64,000 bases of DNA from Flavobacterium bizetiae (GCF_902804475.1 NZ_CADCSU010000108.1:1-64000), one strand, 5' to 3'; numbered from the stretch's first letter, positions 36,811-47,739 are shown. The notes: generated by a model not told the origin, from the letters alone. A program made the numbers and translations.

Positions 36811-37179
36811 TTAAAGCACTTCTGGTGCTAATGATACAATTTTCATGAATTGTTTTTCACGAAGTTCTCTTGCTACCGGACCAAAAACACGAGTTCCTCT
36901 CATTTCCCCTGCAGCGTTCAAAAGAACACATGCATTATCATCGAAACGGATATAAGAACCATCAGCTCTTCTCACTTCTTTTTTGGTACGTACAACAACT
37001 GCAGTTGAAACAGCTCCTTTTTTAACGTTACCGTTAGGAGTTGCATCTTTAATAGATACTACAATCTTGTCACCAACAGAGGCATACCTTCTTTTGGTAC
37101 CTCCTAAAACACGGATAGTTAAAACTTCTTTTGCTCCCGTGTTATCTGCTACTTTTAGTCTTGATTCCTGTTGTACCAT
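36811..37179 (-). CDS. rplN: 50S ribosomal protein L14
   Basis: L14, 122 residues: [40 protein letters not shown] and [15 protein letters not shown] are conserved. It sits at the subunit interface. Confidence 0.99.
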
Positions 37180-37181
37180 AA

Positions 37182-37442
37182 TTATTTAGCTCTTTCTAAG
37201 ATTTCAACTAATCTCCAACATTTTGTTTTACTTAAAGGACGCGTTTCGCTAATTCTTACAGTATCTCCAATGTTACAGTCGTTTGTTTCGTCGTGTGCAA
37301 CGTATTTCTTTGTTTTCAACACGAACTTACCGTATAATGGGTGTTTTACTTTTCTTACTTCAGCAATAACAATAGACTTATCCATTTTATTTGAAGTAAC
37401 AACACCTATTCTTTCTTTTCTTAAATTTCTTTTTTCTTCCAT
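37182..37442 (-). CDS. rpsQ: 30S ribosomal protein S17
   Basis: S17, 86 residues, OB-fold: [38 protein letters not shown] and [19 protein letters not shown]. 2 bp from rplN. Confidence 0.99.
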   Translation of the reverse strand: MEEKRNLRKERIGVVTSNKMDKSIVIAEVRKVKHPLYGKFVLKTKKYVAHDETNDCNIGDTVRISETRPLSKTKCWRLVEILERAK

Positions 37443-37459
37443 CTTTCAGCAGAATACAA

Positions 37460-37651
37460 TTATTGTAACTCTCTTTTAGTTAACTCTGTAGCCAATCTTG
37501 CAACTGTTCTTCTTACACTTCTAATTTGAAGTGGGTTCTCAATTGGAGAAATAGCGTGAGCCATTTTTAGGTCAGCATATATTTTCTTAGTTTGACTAAG
37601 TTTTTCTTGCAACTCCGCTGCAGAAAGATCTTTTATTTCTGATTGTTTCAT
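37460..37651 (-). CDS. rpmC: 50S ribosomal protein L29
   Basis: L29, 63 residues, two-helix protein at the tunnel exit: EIKDLSAAELQEKLSQ and IENPLQIRSVRRTVARL. Between rplP (13 bp) and rpsQ. Confidence 0.98.
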   Translation of the reverse strand: MKQSEIKDLSAAELQEKLSQTKKIYADLKMAHAISPIENPLQIRSVRRTVARLATELTKRELQ

Positions 37652-37664
37652 AATATAAATTTAA

Positions 37665-38090
37665 TTATGCTTCGAAATCTCTAGCAACGACGAATTTAGT
37701 TTTTACTGGAAGCTTTTGAGCTGCAAGACGTAACGCCTCTTTTGCAACTGATAAAGGAACTCCTCCAACTTCAAACATAATTCTTCCGGGTTTAACAACG
37801 GCAGCCCAATATTCAACGGCACCTTTACCTTTACCCATACGTACCTCAAGAGGCTTCTTAGTAATTGGTTTGTCTGGAAATATTTTGATCCATAATTGTC
37901 CTTCTCTCTTCATGAAACGAGTTGCAGCAATACGCGCAGCTTCGATTTGACGAGAAGTTAAGAACATTCCATCTTCATGTACAGATTTAATACCAAACAT
38001 TCCATTAGAAAGTTCATGCCCTCTTTGAGAGTTACCTTTCATTTTACCCTTTTGTACCTTACGGTATTTTGTTCTTTTAGGCTGTAACAT
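37665..38090 (-). CDS. rplP: 50S ribosomal protein L16
   Basis: L16, 141 residues: [59 protein letters not shown]. Peptidyl-transferase-centre protein. Confidence 0.99.
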   Translation of the reverse strand: MLQPKRTKYRKVQKGKMKGNSQRGHELSNGMFGIKSVHEDGMFLTSRQIEAARIAATRFMKREGQLWIKIFPDKPITKKPLEVRMGKGKGAVEYWAAVVKPGRIMFEVGGVPLSVAKEALRLAAQKLPVKTKFVVARDFEA

Positions 38091-38109
38091 TTTTCTTTAG
38101 TTTAAAAAT

Positions 38110-38868
38110 TTACTTTCTTTTACGAGCGTCTGGTTTTCCACCTTTATTAAAGTTAGATTTACCTCTAGGGGCATCTCCACCTTTACCACCACCAGTTCCA
38201 GATTGTTTTTTATCCATTCCTGCAAGTGGAGAAAGATCTCTCTTTCCATAAACTTCACCTTTCATGATCCATACTTTGATACCCATTCTACCGTAAGTAG
38301 TGTGAGCTTCAGCCAAAGCATAATCAATATCAGCTCTGAAAGTTGATAGAGGAATTCTACCTTCTTTGAAACCTTCTGAACGTGCCATTTCAGCACCATT
38401 CAAACGACCAGAAATCAAAACTTTAATACCTTCTGCATTCATACGCATAGAAGCTGCAATAGCCATCTTAATTGCACGTCTGTAAGAGATACGGCTTTCG
38501 ATTTGACGAGCGATGCTTGTCGCCACAAGATAAGCATCTAACTCAGGTCTTTTAATTTCAAAGATATTGATTTGAACCTCTTTGTCAGTAACTTTCTTAA
38601 GTTCTTCTTTTAACTTGTCTACCTCTTGTCCACCTTTTCCGATAATGATACCAGGTCTAGCAGTAGTGATAGTAACGGTTACAAGTTTCAAAGTTCTCTC
38701 GATGATTACTTTAGATACACTAGCTTTTGATAAACGAGCGTGGATATACTTTCTGATTTTGTGATCTTCGGCAAGTTTATCACCGTAATCATTTCCACCA
38801 TACCAGTTTGAGTCCCACCCTCTGATGATACCAAGTCTATTTCCAATTGGATTTGTCTTTTGTCCCAT
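38110..38868 (-). CDS. rpsC: 30S ribosomal protein S3
   Basis: S3, 252 residues: [22 protein letters not shown] domain with [15 protein letters not shown], and the C-terminal [20 protein letters not shown]. It has a Gly/Lys-rich C-terminal tail after the conserved region. Downstream of rplV by 5 bp. Confidence 0.99.
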
Positions 38869-38873
38869 GCTGC

Positions 38874-39287
38874 TTAAGAATTGCTTTGTGTGTTATTGAT
38901 AGCTCCAAGCACGATTGTTACGTGATTAGAACGTTTTCTTATTCTGTGTGCACGACCTTGTGGAGCTGGACGAAGTCTTTTTAACATCATTCCACCATCT
39001 ACTCTGATCTCCTTAACAAATAATCCAGCTTCTTCTAAATTACCTTCACTATTTTTTTGCTCCCAGTTATTGATTGCAGATAATAATAGTTTCTCTAATT
39101 TTCTTGAAGCCTCTTTAGAACTAAATCTTAAGATGTTAAGTGCTCTTTCTACCTTCTGACCTCTTACCAAGTCCGCTACTAAGCGCATTTTTCTAGGTGA
39201 AGTAGGGCAGTTATTCAATTTTGCGAAAGCAATAGACTTATTAGCCTCTTTTCTCGCATCTGCTGTTTCTCTTTTACGAACTCCCAT
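38874..39287 (-). CDS. rplV: 50S ribosomal protein L22
   Basis: L22, 137 residues: [40 protein letters not shown]. The beta-hairpin that lines the exit tunnel and determines some macrolide resistance lies in this last part and appears normal. Confidence 0.99.
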
Positions 39288-39293
39288 TGCTTC

Positions 39294-39572
39294 TTATTTT
39301 TTACCTTTATTTTTTGCTCCAGCATGACCTCTAAAAGATCTAGTTGGTGAAAATTCTCCTAATTTGTGACCTACCATGTTTTCTGTTACGTAAACTGGTA
39401 CAAATTGACGACCGTTATGAACTGCGATAGTTTGTCCAACGAAATCTGGAGTAATCATAGAAGCTCTAGACCAAGTCTTTACTACACTATTTTTACCACT
39501 TTCTACGTTTTCCTGAACTTTCTTGTCTAACTTATAATGAACGAAAGGTCCTTTTTTTAATGAACGTGCCAT
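39294..39572 (-). CDS. rpsS: 30S ribosomal protein S19
   Basis: S19, 92 residues: [40 protein letters not shown] and [18 protein letters not shown]. 6 bp from rplB and from rplV. Confidence 0.99.
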
Positions 39573-39578
39573 ATCTTA

Positions 39579-40403
39579 TTATTTCTTTCTACGTTCTACG
39601 ATATACTTGTTACTCGGGTTTTTCTTAGAACGAGTTCTATAACCTTTTGCTGGTATTCCATTTCTTGAACGTGGATGTCCACCAGAAGAACGTCCTTCTC
39701 CACCACCCATTGGGTGATCAACAGGGTTCATTGCAACAGGTCTTGTTCTAGGTCTTCTTCCTAACCATCTTGTTCTACCAGCTTTTCCTGATACAACTAA
39801 TTGGTGGTCTGAATTAGAAACAGCTCCAATTGTAGCCGAACAAGTTAACAAGATTAATCTTGTTTCACCAGATGGCATTTTAATTGTAGCATATTTTCCA
39901 TCTCTTGCCATTAATTGAGCAAATGTACCAGCTGAACGAGCAATTACTGCTCCCTGACCTGGACGTAACTCAATACAAGAGATTACAGTTCCTAAAGGAA
40001 TTCTGCTTAAAGGCAATGTATTACCAATTTCAGGTTGAGATTCCGGACCAGAAACTAATTTCTGACCAACTTTCAATCCGTTTTGAGCAATTACATAAGT
40101 TTTCTCTCCATCAGCATAAGCTAATAAAGCGATAAATGCAGTACGATTTGGATCGTATTCGATTGATTTCACAGTAGCCGGAATTCCGTCTTTAGTTCTT
40201 TTGAAATCAATAATACGATATCTCTGCTTGTGACCACCACCCGTATAACGCATGGTCATCTTTCCTTGACTATTTCTACCTCCAGAGTTTTTTATCGGCG
40301 CTATCAAAGAGCGTTCCGGCTTATCAGTTGTAATGGCGTCATAACCATTCACAACTCTAAATCGCTGACCTGGGGTAATAGGTTTTAATTTTCTTACTGA
40401 CAT
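39579..40403 (-). CDS. rplB: 50S ribosomal protein L2
   Basis: L2, 274 residues, with [13 protein letters not shown] start region ([20 protein letters not shown]) and the C-terminal [20 protein letters not shown] containing the conserved His for peptidyl transferase function. Confidence 0.99.
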   Translation of the reverse strand: MSVRKLKPITPGQRFRVVNGYDAITTDKPERSLIAPIKNSGGRNSQGKMTMRYTGGGHKQRYRIIDFKRTKDGIPATVKSIEYDPNRTAFIALLAYADGEKTYVIAQNGLKVGQKLVSGPESQPEIGNTLPLSRIPLGTVISCIELRPGQGAVIARSAGTFAQLMARDGKYATIKMPSGETRLILLTCSATIGAVSNSDHQLVVSGKAGRTRWLGRRPRTRPVAMNPVDHPMGGGEGRSSGGHPRSRNGIPAKGYRTRSKKNPSNKYIVERRKK

Positions 40404-40412
40404 TTTTCTATC

Positions 40413-40703
40413 TTAGATATTGTTGTAAAAATCAATTGTTTCTCCTTCTTGTACTTGAACAATCGCTTTCTTAATTGCATTTGTCTTTCCACTGATCAAA
40501 CCACTTTTAGTGTATTTTGTAGTTCTATCCGGTCTTACGTTCATCGTGTTAACTGAAACGATAGTTACTCCATAAGCAGCTTCAACAGCTTTCTTAATTT
40601 GAACTTTGTTTGCTTTTTTGTCAACAACGAATCCGAAGCGGTTTAAAACTTCACTTTCTTTGGTTACTTTTTCTGTTACTATAGGTCTAATTATGATGCT
40701 CAT
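40413..40703 (-). CDS. rplW: 50S ribosomal protein L23
   Basis: L23, 96 residues: IIRPIVTEKVTKESEVLNRF, FVVDKKANKVQIKKAVEAAY. Docking site for trigger factor and SRP at the tunnel exit. Confidence 0.98.
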   Translation of the reverse strand: MSIIIRPIVTEKVTKESEVLNRFGFVVDKKANKVQIKKAVEAAYGVTIVSVNTMNVRPDRTTKYTKSGLISGKTNAIKKAIVQVQEGETIDFYNNI

Positions 40704-40710
40704 ATTCCTA

Positions 40711-41340
40711 TTATTTACTTAAATTTTCTTCAATTAACTCCAAAGAACCTTCTAAAAGCACTAAATTATTAGTGTTTAAAATAGCGTAAGTACTTAATTC
40801 TGAACTAGTTACGACATTTGAAGCCTTTAAATTGCGTGACGACAAATATACATTTTTATTCGACTCACCCAACACAAATAGAGATTTTTTATTATCTAAC
40901 CCTAAAGCTTTCAAAACGTTAATGAAATTTTTAGTGTTTGGAGTTTCAAAATTAAAGTCCTCAAGAACGATAATATTTGACTCTTTTGCTTTGATTGAGA
41001 AAGCTGATTTTCTTGCCAATCTTTTCAAGCTTTTATTCAATTTAAATGAATAACTTCTTGGTCTTGGTCCGAAAATTGTTCCACCACCTTTAAACAATGG
41101 ATTCTTAATACTTCCCGCACGAGCAGTACCTGTTCCTTTTTGTTTCTTAATCTTACGTGTACTTCCTGTCACTTCAGCTCTTTCTTTAGCCTTGTGAGTT
41201 CCTTGTCTTTGATTAGCAAGATATTGCTTAACATCAAGGTATACAGCGTGATTGTTTGGTTCAATTGCGAATACTGAATCAGAAAGTTGAACTTTTCTAC
41301 CAGTATCTTTTCCGTTGAAATCTAATACTTTTACTTCCAT
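40711..41340 (-). CDS. rplD: 50S ribosomal protein L4
   Basis: L4, 209 residues: [60 protein letters not shown]. In E. coli L4 represses the S10 operon; whether the leader before rplC serves this here is unknown. It overlaps the end of rplC by one base. Confidence 0.99.
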   Translation of the reverse strand: MEVKVLDFNGKDTGRKVQLSDSVFAIEPNNHAVYLDVKQYLANQRQGTHKAKERAEVTGSTRKIKKQKGTGTARAGSIKNPLFKGGGTIFGPRPRSYSFKLNKSLKRLARKSAFSIKAKESNIIVLEDFNFETPNTKNFINVLKALGLDNKKSLFVLGESNKNVYLSSRNLKASNVVTSSELSTYAILNTNNLVLLEGSLELIEENLSK

Positions 41341-41957
41341 TACTTCTGAATGATTACATAAGAGTTTTTATGTCCAGGAACACATCCTTTAATAACAAGC
41401 AGGTTCTTTTCAGCAACTACTTTTAAAACTCTAAGGTTTTGAACTTTTACATTGTCTCCTCCCATTCTTCCAGCCATACGCATTCCTTTGAATACTCTAG
41501 ATGGATAAGAAGAAGCTCCCACAGAACCTGGCGCTCTTAAACGGTTGTGTTGACCGTGAGTTGCCTGTCCAACACCACCAAATCCGTGACGTTTAACAAC
41601 TCCTTGAAAACCTTTACCTTTAGACACACCTTGCACATCTACAAATTCTCCTTCAGCAAAAATAGAAACATCAATAAGATCCCCTAATTTTTGTTCAGTT
41701 GCAAAATCTTGAAATTCAACGACTTTTTTCTTAGCAACAGTTCCAGCTTTTTTAAAGTGACCTAAAGCCGCTTTAGTGGAATGTTTCTCGTTTTTGTCAT
41801 CGAAACCAAGTTGCAACGCTTCGTACCCGTCAACACCTTTGGTTCTGACTTGGGTAACAACACACGGCCCAGCCTCGATTACTGTACAAGGAATGTTTTT
41901 CCCGTTTTCGTCGAAAATACTAGTCATGCCGATTTTTTTACCAATTAACCCAGACAT
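41340..41957 (-). CDS. rplC: 50S ribosomal protein L3
   Basis: L3, 205 residues: [40 protein letters not shown] and [20 protein letters not shown]. It is the first gene of its transcription unit here, behind a promoter at 42027-42057 and a terminator after rpsJ, whereas rpsJ is usually directly joined to it. Confidence 0.99.
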   Translation of the reverse strand: MSGLIGKKIGMTSIFDENGKNIPCTVIEAGPCVVTQVRTKGVDGYEALQLGFDDKNEKHSTKAALGHFKKAGTVAKKKVVEFQDFATEQKLGDLIDVSIFAEGEFVDVQGVSKGKGFQGVVKRHGFGGVGQATHGQHNRLRAPGSVGASSYPSRVFKGMRMAGRMGGDNVKVQNLRVLKVVAEKNLLVIKGCVPGHKNSYVIIQK

Positions 41958-41983
41958 AAATATTAATTATTAATTACTAAAAT

Positions 41984-42023
41984 TCCCTTCAATTTGAAAA
42001 TAACAGAAATTTCCAAACAGGGA
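41984..42023 (-). promoter_or_regulatory. Possible structured leader of rplC
   Basis: At the start of the predicted transcript the minus strand folds as TCCCT, a bulged G, TTTG and GAAA, closing with TTTT, CAAA, a 4-nt bulge and AGGGA. About 13 pairs close a 9-nt loop. It ends about 27 nt before the rplC start. Confidence 0.4.
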
Positions 42024-42026
42024 GTG

Positions 42027-42057
42027 CAAAAGTATACATTAAAATTGAATATACCAA
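42027..42057 (-). promoter_or_regulatory. Bacteroidota-type promoter of the rplC-rplQ operon
   Basis: TTG at 42057-42055, a 20-bp spacer and TACTTTTG (42034-42027) on the minus strand. Transcription would start near 42021, giving a leader of about 63 nt. The rest of the 403-bp gap (42060-42300) is AT-rich and holds no gene that can be supported. Confidence 0.65.
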
Positions 42058-42301
42058 ACAGTTCTAAAAATTAAATAGCTCATTATCAAAATCAAAGAAC
42101 CAATTCTACATGCATAAGCATTCTTTTTCTTCAAAAAAATAATTTTCCATCTTCATAACTTAGAAGAAACATTCTCTTGATATTTACATAATTTGATAAA
42201 GAAAAAATCCTGCAACAGCCTAAAACAAAGACATTTCAATCAAAACACAAACAATTAACCATAGTCAATATTTCAGAAAAAACAACAAGAAAAAATTTTT
42301 T

Positions 42302-42343
42302 CGCATAAAAAAAGCGAAACATTTCTGTCTCGCTTTTTTTTTA
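42302..42343. terminator. Terminator between rpsJ and rplC
   Basis: AAAAAAAGCGA and TCGCTTTTTTTTT pair around an 11-12 nt loop, starting about 18 bp after the rpsJ stop. T-runs on both strands make it potentially bidirectional. It ends the rpsL-rpsG-fusA-rpsJ unit. Confidence 0.85.
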
Positions 42344-42360
42344 TAAAATACAATAAAAAA

Positions 42361-42666
42361 TTATACTTTTATCTCTACTTCAACTCCACTTGGCAATTCA
42401 AGTTTCATTAATGCATCAATAGTTTTAGATGAAGATGAATAAATATCAATCAATCTCTTGTATGACATTACTTCAAATTGCTCTCTCGCTTTTTTGTTAA
42501 CGTGCGGAGAACGCAACACAGTGAAAAGTTTTTTGTGAGTTGGCAACGGAATTGGACCTGTTACAACTGCTCCAGTAGTTTTTACTGTTTTTACGATCTT
42601 TTCAGCAGACTTATCTACCAACATGTGATCGTAAGATTTTAGTTTTATTCTGATTTTTTGACTCAT
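42361..42666 (-). CDS. rpsJ: 30S ribosomal protein S10
   Basis: S10, 101 residues, also the NusE partner in antitermination: [40 protein letters not shown] and the long loop region. It is 11 bp after fusA and last in the str-type unit. The downstream terminator and gap separate it from rplC. Confidence 0.99.
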
Positions 42667-42677
42667 TTTCTTAAGAA

Positions 42678-44834
42678 TTAAGCGTTACCTTTTGCTTTTT
42701 TAATTACCGCTTCTGAAATATTAGAAGGCGTTTCTGCATAGTGAGAAAACTCCATTGTTGAAGTAGCTCTACCAGAAGACAATGTTCTTAATGTTGTTAC
42801 ATATCCAAACATTTCTGATAATGGCACATCAGCTTTAATAGTTTTAGCACCATTTCTGTCACCCATGTCATTAACCTGACCTCTACGACGGTTGATATCA
42901 CCTACGATATCTCCCATGTTTTCTTCAGGAGTAATAACTTCCATTTTCATGATAGGCTCAAGAATAACCGCTCCAGCAGCTTTAGCAACTTCTCTATAAC
43001 CCATTCTAGCAGCTAACTCAAAAGAAAGAGCATCTGAATCGACAGGGTGGAAAGATCCGTCTGTTAAAGTTACTTTCAAACTATCAACTTGGTATCCTGC
43101 TAAAGGACCAGTTTTCATAGCTTCACGGAAACCTTTCTCTACAGATGGAATATATTCCTTAGGAACGTTACCACCTTTTACAGCATTAATAAATTGCAAT
43201 CCTACAGGAACTTTACCATCAACTTCATCAGCTGGCTCAAGTGTAAATACGATATCACCGAATTTACCACGACCTCCTGATTGTTTTTTGTATGTTTCTC
43301 TGTGCGTAGCACTTCTTGTAAACGCTTCTTTATATTCAACTTGAGGCTCACCTTGGTTCACTTCAACTTTAAATTCACGCTTCATACGATCAATCAAGAT
43401 ATCCAAGTGAAGCTCACCCATACCTGAAATAATAGTTTGCCCAGAAGCCTCATCTGTTCTAACAGTAAACGTTGGATCCTCTTCAGCTAATTTAGCTAAA
43501 GCCATACCCATTTTATCTACGTCAGCCTTAGTTTTAGGCTCAATAGCAATACCAATTACCGGTGCAGGGAATTTCATTGACTCAAGAATAATTGGGTGCT
43601 TTTCATCACACATTGTATCTCCAGTCTTGATATCTTTAAATCCAACTGCCGCTCCAATATCTCCTGCCTCGATATACTCGATTGGGTTTTGCTTGTTAGC
43701 GTGCATTTGGTAGATACGAGAAATTCTTTCTTTGTTTCCAGAACGAGTGTTCAAAATATATGAACCAGCATCCAAACGACCTGAATAAGCACGGAAGAAA
43801 GCTAAACGACCAACATAAGGGTCAGTAGCAATTTTAAATGCTAAAGCAGCGAATGGCTCTTTTACATCTGGACGACGAAGAATTTTTGTTTGATCTTCTT
43901 CTAACAATTCAACATCATCAGGATGAATTCCTTCGATACCTTCTTTATCCATTGGAGACGGAAGATACTTACAAACAGCATCTAACATAAATTGAACTCC
44001 TTTGTTCTTGAAAGAAGAACCAGCAAGCATAGGAATGATTGCCATATCAATTGTAGCAGCTCTTAATGCTTTATTGATCTCATCTTCTGTAATAGAGTTT
44101 TCATCTTCCATGAATTTCTCTAAAAGATTCTCATCATAATCAGCAACCGCTTCAATAAGAATAGATCTATATTCTTTTACCTCTGCAAGCATATCCTCAG
44201 GGATAGGCACAATATCAAAAGTAGCCCCTTGCGTTTCATCATGCCAGATAATAGCTTGATTTTTCACTAAGTCAACTACACCTTTGAAATCATTCTCTTC
44301 ACCAATTGGTAAAGTGATCGCAACTGCATTAGATTTCAACATATCTCTAACTTGTTGACATACATTCAAAAAGTTAGAACCTTGTCTATCCATTTTATTT
44401 ACAAATCCCATACGAGGAACTCTATATTGATCAGCAAGTCTCCAGTTAGTTTCAGATTGTGGCTCAACACCATCAACTGCACTAAACAAGAAAACCAAAC
44501 CATCAAGTACACGTAAAGAACGGTTTACCTCTACAGTAAAGTCAACGTGTCCAGGAGTATCAATAATATTAAAATGGTAAGGCAATGTCTCAGGCAAAAC
44601 TTTACCTTGCTCAGTAGGAAAATTCCACTCACAAGTTGTTGCAGCAGAAGTAATTGTAATACCTCTTTCTGCCTCTTGCTCCATCCAGTCCATTGTAGAA
44701 GCACCATTATGTACTTCACCAATTTTATGAGTTTTACCAGTATAAAAAAGGATACGCTCAGTTGTTGTTGTTTTACCAGCATCAATATGAGCAGCAATTC
44801 CTATATTTCTTGTATATTTTAAATCTCTAGCCAT
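42678..44834 (-). CDS. fusA: Elongation factor G
   Basis: EF-G, 718 residues, the translocation GTPase. The G motifs are [30 protein letters not shown] and [11 protein letters not shown]; domains III-V follow with [18 protein letters not shown] and the C-terminal [12 protein letters not shown] region. It lies between rpsG (10 bp) and rpsJ (11 bp). Confidence 0.99.
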   Translation of the reverse strand: MARDLKYTRNIGIAAHIDAGKTTTTERILFYTGKTHKIGEVHNGASTMDWMEQEAERGITITSAATTCEWNFPTEQGKVLPETLPYHFNIIDTPGHVDFTVEVNRSLRVLDGLVFLFSAVDGVEPQSETNWRLADQYRVPRMGFVNKMDRQGSNFLNVCQQVRDMLKSNAVAITLPIGEENDFKGVVDLVKNQAIIWHDETQGATFDIVPIPEDMLAEVKEYRSILIEAVADYDENLLEKFMEDENSITEDEINKALRAATIDMAIIPMLAGSSFKNKGVQFMLDAVCKYLPSPMDKEGIEGIHPDDVELLEEDQTKILRRPDVKEPFAALAFKIATDPYVGRLAFFRAYSGRLDAGSYILNTRSGNKERISRIYQMHANKQNPIEYIEAGDIGAAVGFKDIKTGDTMCDEKHPIILESMKFPAPVIGIAIEPKTKADVDKMGMALAKLAEEDPTFTVRTDEASGQTIISGMGELHLDILIDRMKREFKVEVNQGEPQVEYKEAFTRSATHRETYKKQSGGRGKFGDIVFTLEPADEVDGKVPVGLQFINAVKGGNVPKEYIPSVEKGFREAMKTGPLAGYQVDSLKVTLTDGSFHPVDSDALSFELAARMGYREVAKAAGAVILEPIMKMEVITPEENMGDIVGDINRRRGQVNDMGDRNGAKTIKADVPLSEMFGYVTTLRTLSSGRATSTMEFSHYAETPSNISEAVIKKAKGNA

Positions 44835-44844
44835 TTCTTACGAA

Positions 44845-45321
44845 TTAAAATCTAAAGTGAGAGAAAGCTTTATTAGCTTCTGCCATCTTGTGAGTATCCA
44901 TTCTTTTCTTAACCGCAGCACCTTCTTCTTTAGCAGCAGCTAAACACTCTGATGCTAAACGTTGTGCCATAGATTTTTCATTTCTTCTTCTAGAATAAAG
45001 TATTAACCACTTCATTGCCATAGAAATTTTTCTGTCTGGTCTAATTTGCATTGGAATTTGAAATGTAGCTCCACCAACTCTACGGCTACGTACTTCTACG
45101 TGAGGCATAACGTTTGTTAAAGCATCTTTCCAAATTTCTAATGAAGATTTTTCTGAATCCTGCTTTTTAGACTCAATGATGTCAATTGCATCATAAAATA
45201 CTTTGAAAGCTGTAGATTTCTTACCATCCCACATTAAGTTGTTCACAAAACGTGTTACCAATTGGTCGTTAAACCTCGGATCTGGTAAAAGTGGTCTTTT
45301 CTTTGCCGCTCTTTTTCTCAT
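44845..45321 (-). CDS. rpsG: 30S ribosomal protein S7
   Basis: S7, 158 residues: MRKRAAKKRPLLPDPRFNDQ, VRSRRVGGATFQIPMQIRPD, KWLILYSRRRNEKSMAQRLA. Head assembly protein. A 115-bp gap to rpsL contains no clear element. Confidence 0.99.
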   Translation of the reverse strand: MRKRAAKKRPLLPDPRFNDQLVTRFVNNLMWDGKKSTAFKVFYDAIDIIESKKQDSEKSSLEIWKDALTNVMPHVEVRSRRVGGATFQIPMQIRPDRKISMAMKWLILYSRRRNEKSMAQRLASECLAAAKEEGAAVKKRMDTHKMAEANKAFSHFRF

Positions 45322-45436
45322 GTCTTTTTTTTAATAAAAAGTTATAGGTCATCCGTTAAATGTTATGTGTCATCCACTTTAGCTTACACCAAATTTCAAA
45401 CCCTTAACTCCTAACCTCCAACTTTAACGTTTTAAA

Positions 45437-45820
45437 TTACTTTTTTGCTTCTTTTGGGCGTTTAGCACCGTACTTAGATCTTCTTTGCGTTCTTCCTGCA
45501 ACTCCTGACGTGTCAAGCGCTCCACGAACGATATGATATCTAACACCTGGTAAATCTTTTACCCTTCCACCTCTAACTAATACTATCGAGTGCTCTTGTA
45601 AATTGTGTCCTTCTCCAGGGATGTAAGCATTCACCTCATTACCATTTGTCAAACGTACACGCGCAACTTTACGCATTGCAGAGTTTGGTTTTTTTGGTGT
45701 AGTAGTGTAAACACGCGTACAAACCCCTCTTCTTTGAGGACAAGAATCTAAAGCAACCGATTTACTCTTCTTAGTTATCTGAGTTCTTCCTGTTCTTACT
45801 AATTGTTGAATTGTTGGCAT
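45437..45820 (-). CDS. rpsL: 30S ribosomal protein S12
   Basis: S12, 127 residues from the ATG at 45820 ([14 protein letters not shown]). An upstream start at 45904 would add 28 residues lying across the promoter region, so it is rejected. [20 protein letters not shown] and [12 protein letters not shown] carry the usual Lys residues at the streptomycin-sensitive positions, so no common rpsL resistance change is visible. It heads the rpsL-rpsG-fusA-rpsJ unit. Confidence 0.98.
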
Positions 45821-45855
45821 AATTAATACTAAAAATTTATTATGTATATTAAATT

Positions 45856-45872
45856 CCCGCTTTTTACGGGGT
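45856..45872 (-). promoter_or_regulatory. Short hairpin in the rpsL leader
   Basis: CCCG and CGGG pair around about seven bases near the 5' end of the predicted rpsL transcript. It is weak and may have no function. Confidence 0.25.
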
Positions 45873-45874
45873 TG

Positions 45875-45904
45875 CAAATGTATAAAATATTTTTCAGTAT
45901 ACAA
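45875..45904 (-). promoter_or_regulatory. Bacteroidota-type promoter of rpsL-rpsG-fusA-rpsJ
   Basis: TTG at 45904-45902, a 19-bp spacer and TACATTTG (45882-45875) on the minus strand. The start point would be near 45868, about 48 nt upstream of rpsL. Confidence 0.65.
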
Positions 45905-46002
45905 ACGTTAATTCATTAATTTTCAATAACATTATTTAAGCTTATGATTTTACAAACAAACAATTGATATTTGCAATACTTTTAAAAACCAAACAATTAG
46001 AT

Positions 46003-47703
46003 TTGAAACACCTTATATACATAATTATTTTCTGCCTCAGCATATCTGCTTATAGCCAAAATTATTACCTAAAAATAACTGGCTCAAGTAAAAGCGAAAA
46101 CCAAATAATCGACTCTATTAATTACAACACCAAACATCCCAATATTAAATCATTAAATAAAGAAATAACGATTATCTCGGAAAAGCTAACAAAAATCGGC
46201 TTTTTAGACAACAAACCCTTAGAGACTACACAGGAAAATGACAGCACCTATACATCAAAAATAGAACTAAAAAATCGCATTAAAGAGATACATATATATA
46301 TAGGTATAAATAATTCATTTTTTAACTCAACCCAAGTAAAAAACGACTCCTTAATTCTACCTTATTATGAAATAGAAAATTTCTTAAATCAAAAGATAAT
46401 TGAGGCTGAAAAAAAAGGTTTTGCATTGAGTAAAATAAAATTTGAGAACATCAAAAGAAAGAATTCAATAATTTATACTAACTTAAATTTTAAATCCGAA
46501 AAAAAACGCACCGTAAATTCAATTATTCTAAGTCAAATAAACCCTGAAGAGAAAAATTTTTTCCCAAAAGGCCACCTAAAACAGCTCAACAAAAAATACC
46601 TCAATAAAACTTTTAATCAGGAAACTGTAAAAAAACTTTACAACGACATAAACAGTTTTGAATTTATCACACAAACGAAGTATCCGCAAATATTATTTAC
46701 AAATAACTCCACTAAAATATACGCTTACGCAGAAAAAAGGAGCGCAAATACTTTTGACGGCTACATAGGTTTTTCAAATGACGAAAACAAAAAAACAACA
46801 CTTAACGGATACCTTGACTTGGCACTGCTAAACACTCTTAATGCCGGCGAGCAATTTTCATTGTATTGGAAAAGCGATGGAAACCAGCAAAAAACTTTTA
46901 ATACCAAAATAGAAATTCCATACATCTTCAACTCATCACTAGGGATCAAGGCACAGCTAAACATTTTTAAACAAGACAGCACTTTTCAAAATACCAAAAC
47001 AGCAATTGATCTCGGATACTATTTAAATTACAATTCTAAAATATACCTAGGCTACCAATCAACGGAATCAAGCGACATTCAGAACACCAATAATTCAACC
47101 ATTAGCGATTATAAAAACTCCTATATCACTTCATCCCTTGAATATAAAAAAATCGACTACTCTAACAACCTTTTACCTAAAAAAGCTTATGTCAATTTTA
47201 TACTTGGATACGGGAAAAGAAACACAAACAACACACCAGAAACTGCCGATTCAAGCCCACAAGCTTATGTAAATGCTAATTTTTCATATAATTTCGAATT
47301 AAACAAAAAAAACTACATAAATATAAACACACAGAACTACTATTTAAAAAGCAAAAACTATATCACAAATGAGTTATTTAGATTTGGCGGCATTAATTCT
47401 ATAAGAGGTTTTTCAGAAAACAGCCTTCAGGCCAATTTCACTTCTATGCTTCTCACAGAATATAGATACCTTATTTCGAAAAATCTATACATTAATTCAA
47501 TTCTTGATTATGCAATTTATCAAGATTTAACAAATAGTCAAAATCCTGATAAAATTAAAAATTTAACAGGAATTGGAATCGGCACAAACATCCAAACAAC
47601 TACCGGTCTACTACGCATTAATCTCACTAATGGCGGGGCAAAGCTTAAAGAAATTCAATTATTTAACACTATTGTTAATATATGTTACAATGTTAAATTT
47701 TAA
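46003..47703 (+). CDS. Omp85/BamA-like outer-membrane protein
   Basis: A secreted beta-barrel protein of about 566 residues. No in-frame ATG begins the frame. A TTG at 46003 gives the signal peptide (M)KHLIYIIIFCLSISAYSQ and is preferred over the earlier TTG at 45964. The N-terminal half has POTRA-like alpha/beta segments. The C-terminal half is rich in alternating aromatic/polar strands, with FGGINSIRGFSEN resembling the RGF motif of barrel loop L6 in the BamA/TamA/ShlB superfamily, and ends in Phe. Its A-rich, Lys- and Asn-rich coding differs from the compact ribosomal genes beside it. It may belong to the following SusC unit (85 bp), but its client is unknown. Confidence 0.72.
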   Translation: MKHLIYIIIFCLSISAYSQNYYLKITGSSKSENQIIDSINYNTKHPNIKSLNKEITIISEKLTKIGFLDNKPLETTQENDSTYTSKIELKNRIKEIHIYIGINNSFFNSTQVKNDSLILPYYEIENFLNQKIIEAEKKGFALSKIKFENIKRKNSIIYTNLNFKSEKKRTVNSIILSQINPEEKNFFPKGHLKQLNKKYLNKTFNQETVKKLYNDINSFEFITQTKYPQILFTNNSTKIYAYAEKRSANTFDGYIGFSNDENKKTTLNGYLDLALLNTLNAGEQFSLYWKSDGNQQKTFNTKIEIPYIFNSSLGIKAQLNIFKQDSTFQNTKTAIDLGYYLNYNSKIYLGYQSTESSDIQNTNNSTISDYKNSYITSSLEYKKIDYSNNLLPKKAYVNFILGYGKRNTNNTPETADSSPQAYVNANFSYNFELNKKNYININTQNYYLKSKNYITNELFRFGGINSIRGFSENSLQANFTSMLLTEYRYLISKNLYINSILDYAIYQDLTNSQNPDKIKNLTGIGIGTNIQTTTGLLRINLTNGGAKLKEIQLFNTIVNICYNVKF

Positions 47704-47739
47704 GTTTTATCAGAAATTCGTTAACATAACGTTAGGATT

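Noticed and set aside
37171..37479. A 102-residue plus-strand frame across rpsQ and its borders
   Set aside because: It is antisense to rpsQ and neighbours with no family-like pattern.
42060..42300. A possible missing small gene in the rpsJ-rplC gap
   Set aside because: No open frame with a plausible start or composition was found, only AT-rich sequence.
45821..45904. An N-terminal extension of S12
   Set aside because: It crosses the rpsL promoter and leader hairpin; the ATG at 45820 gives the conserved S12 start.
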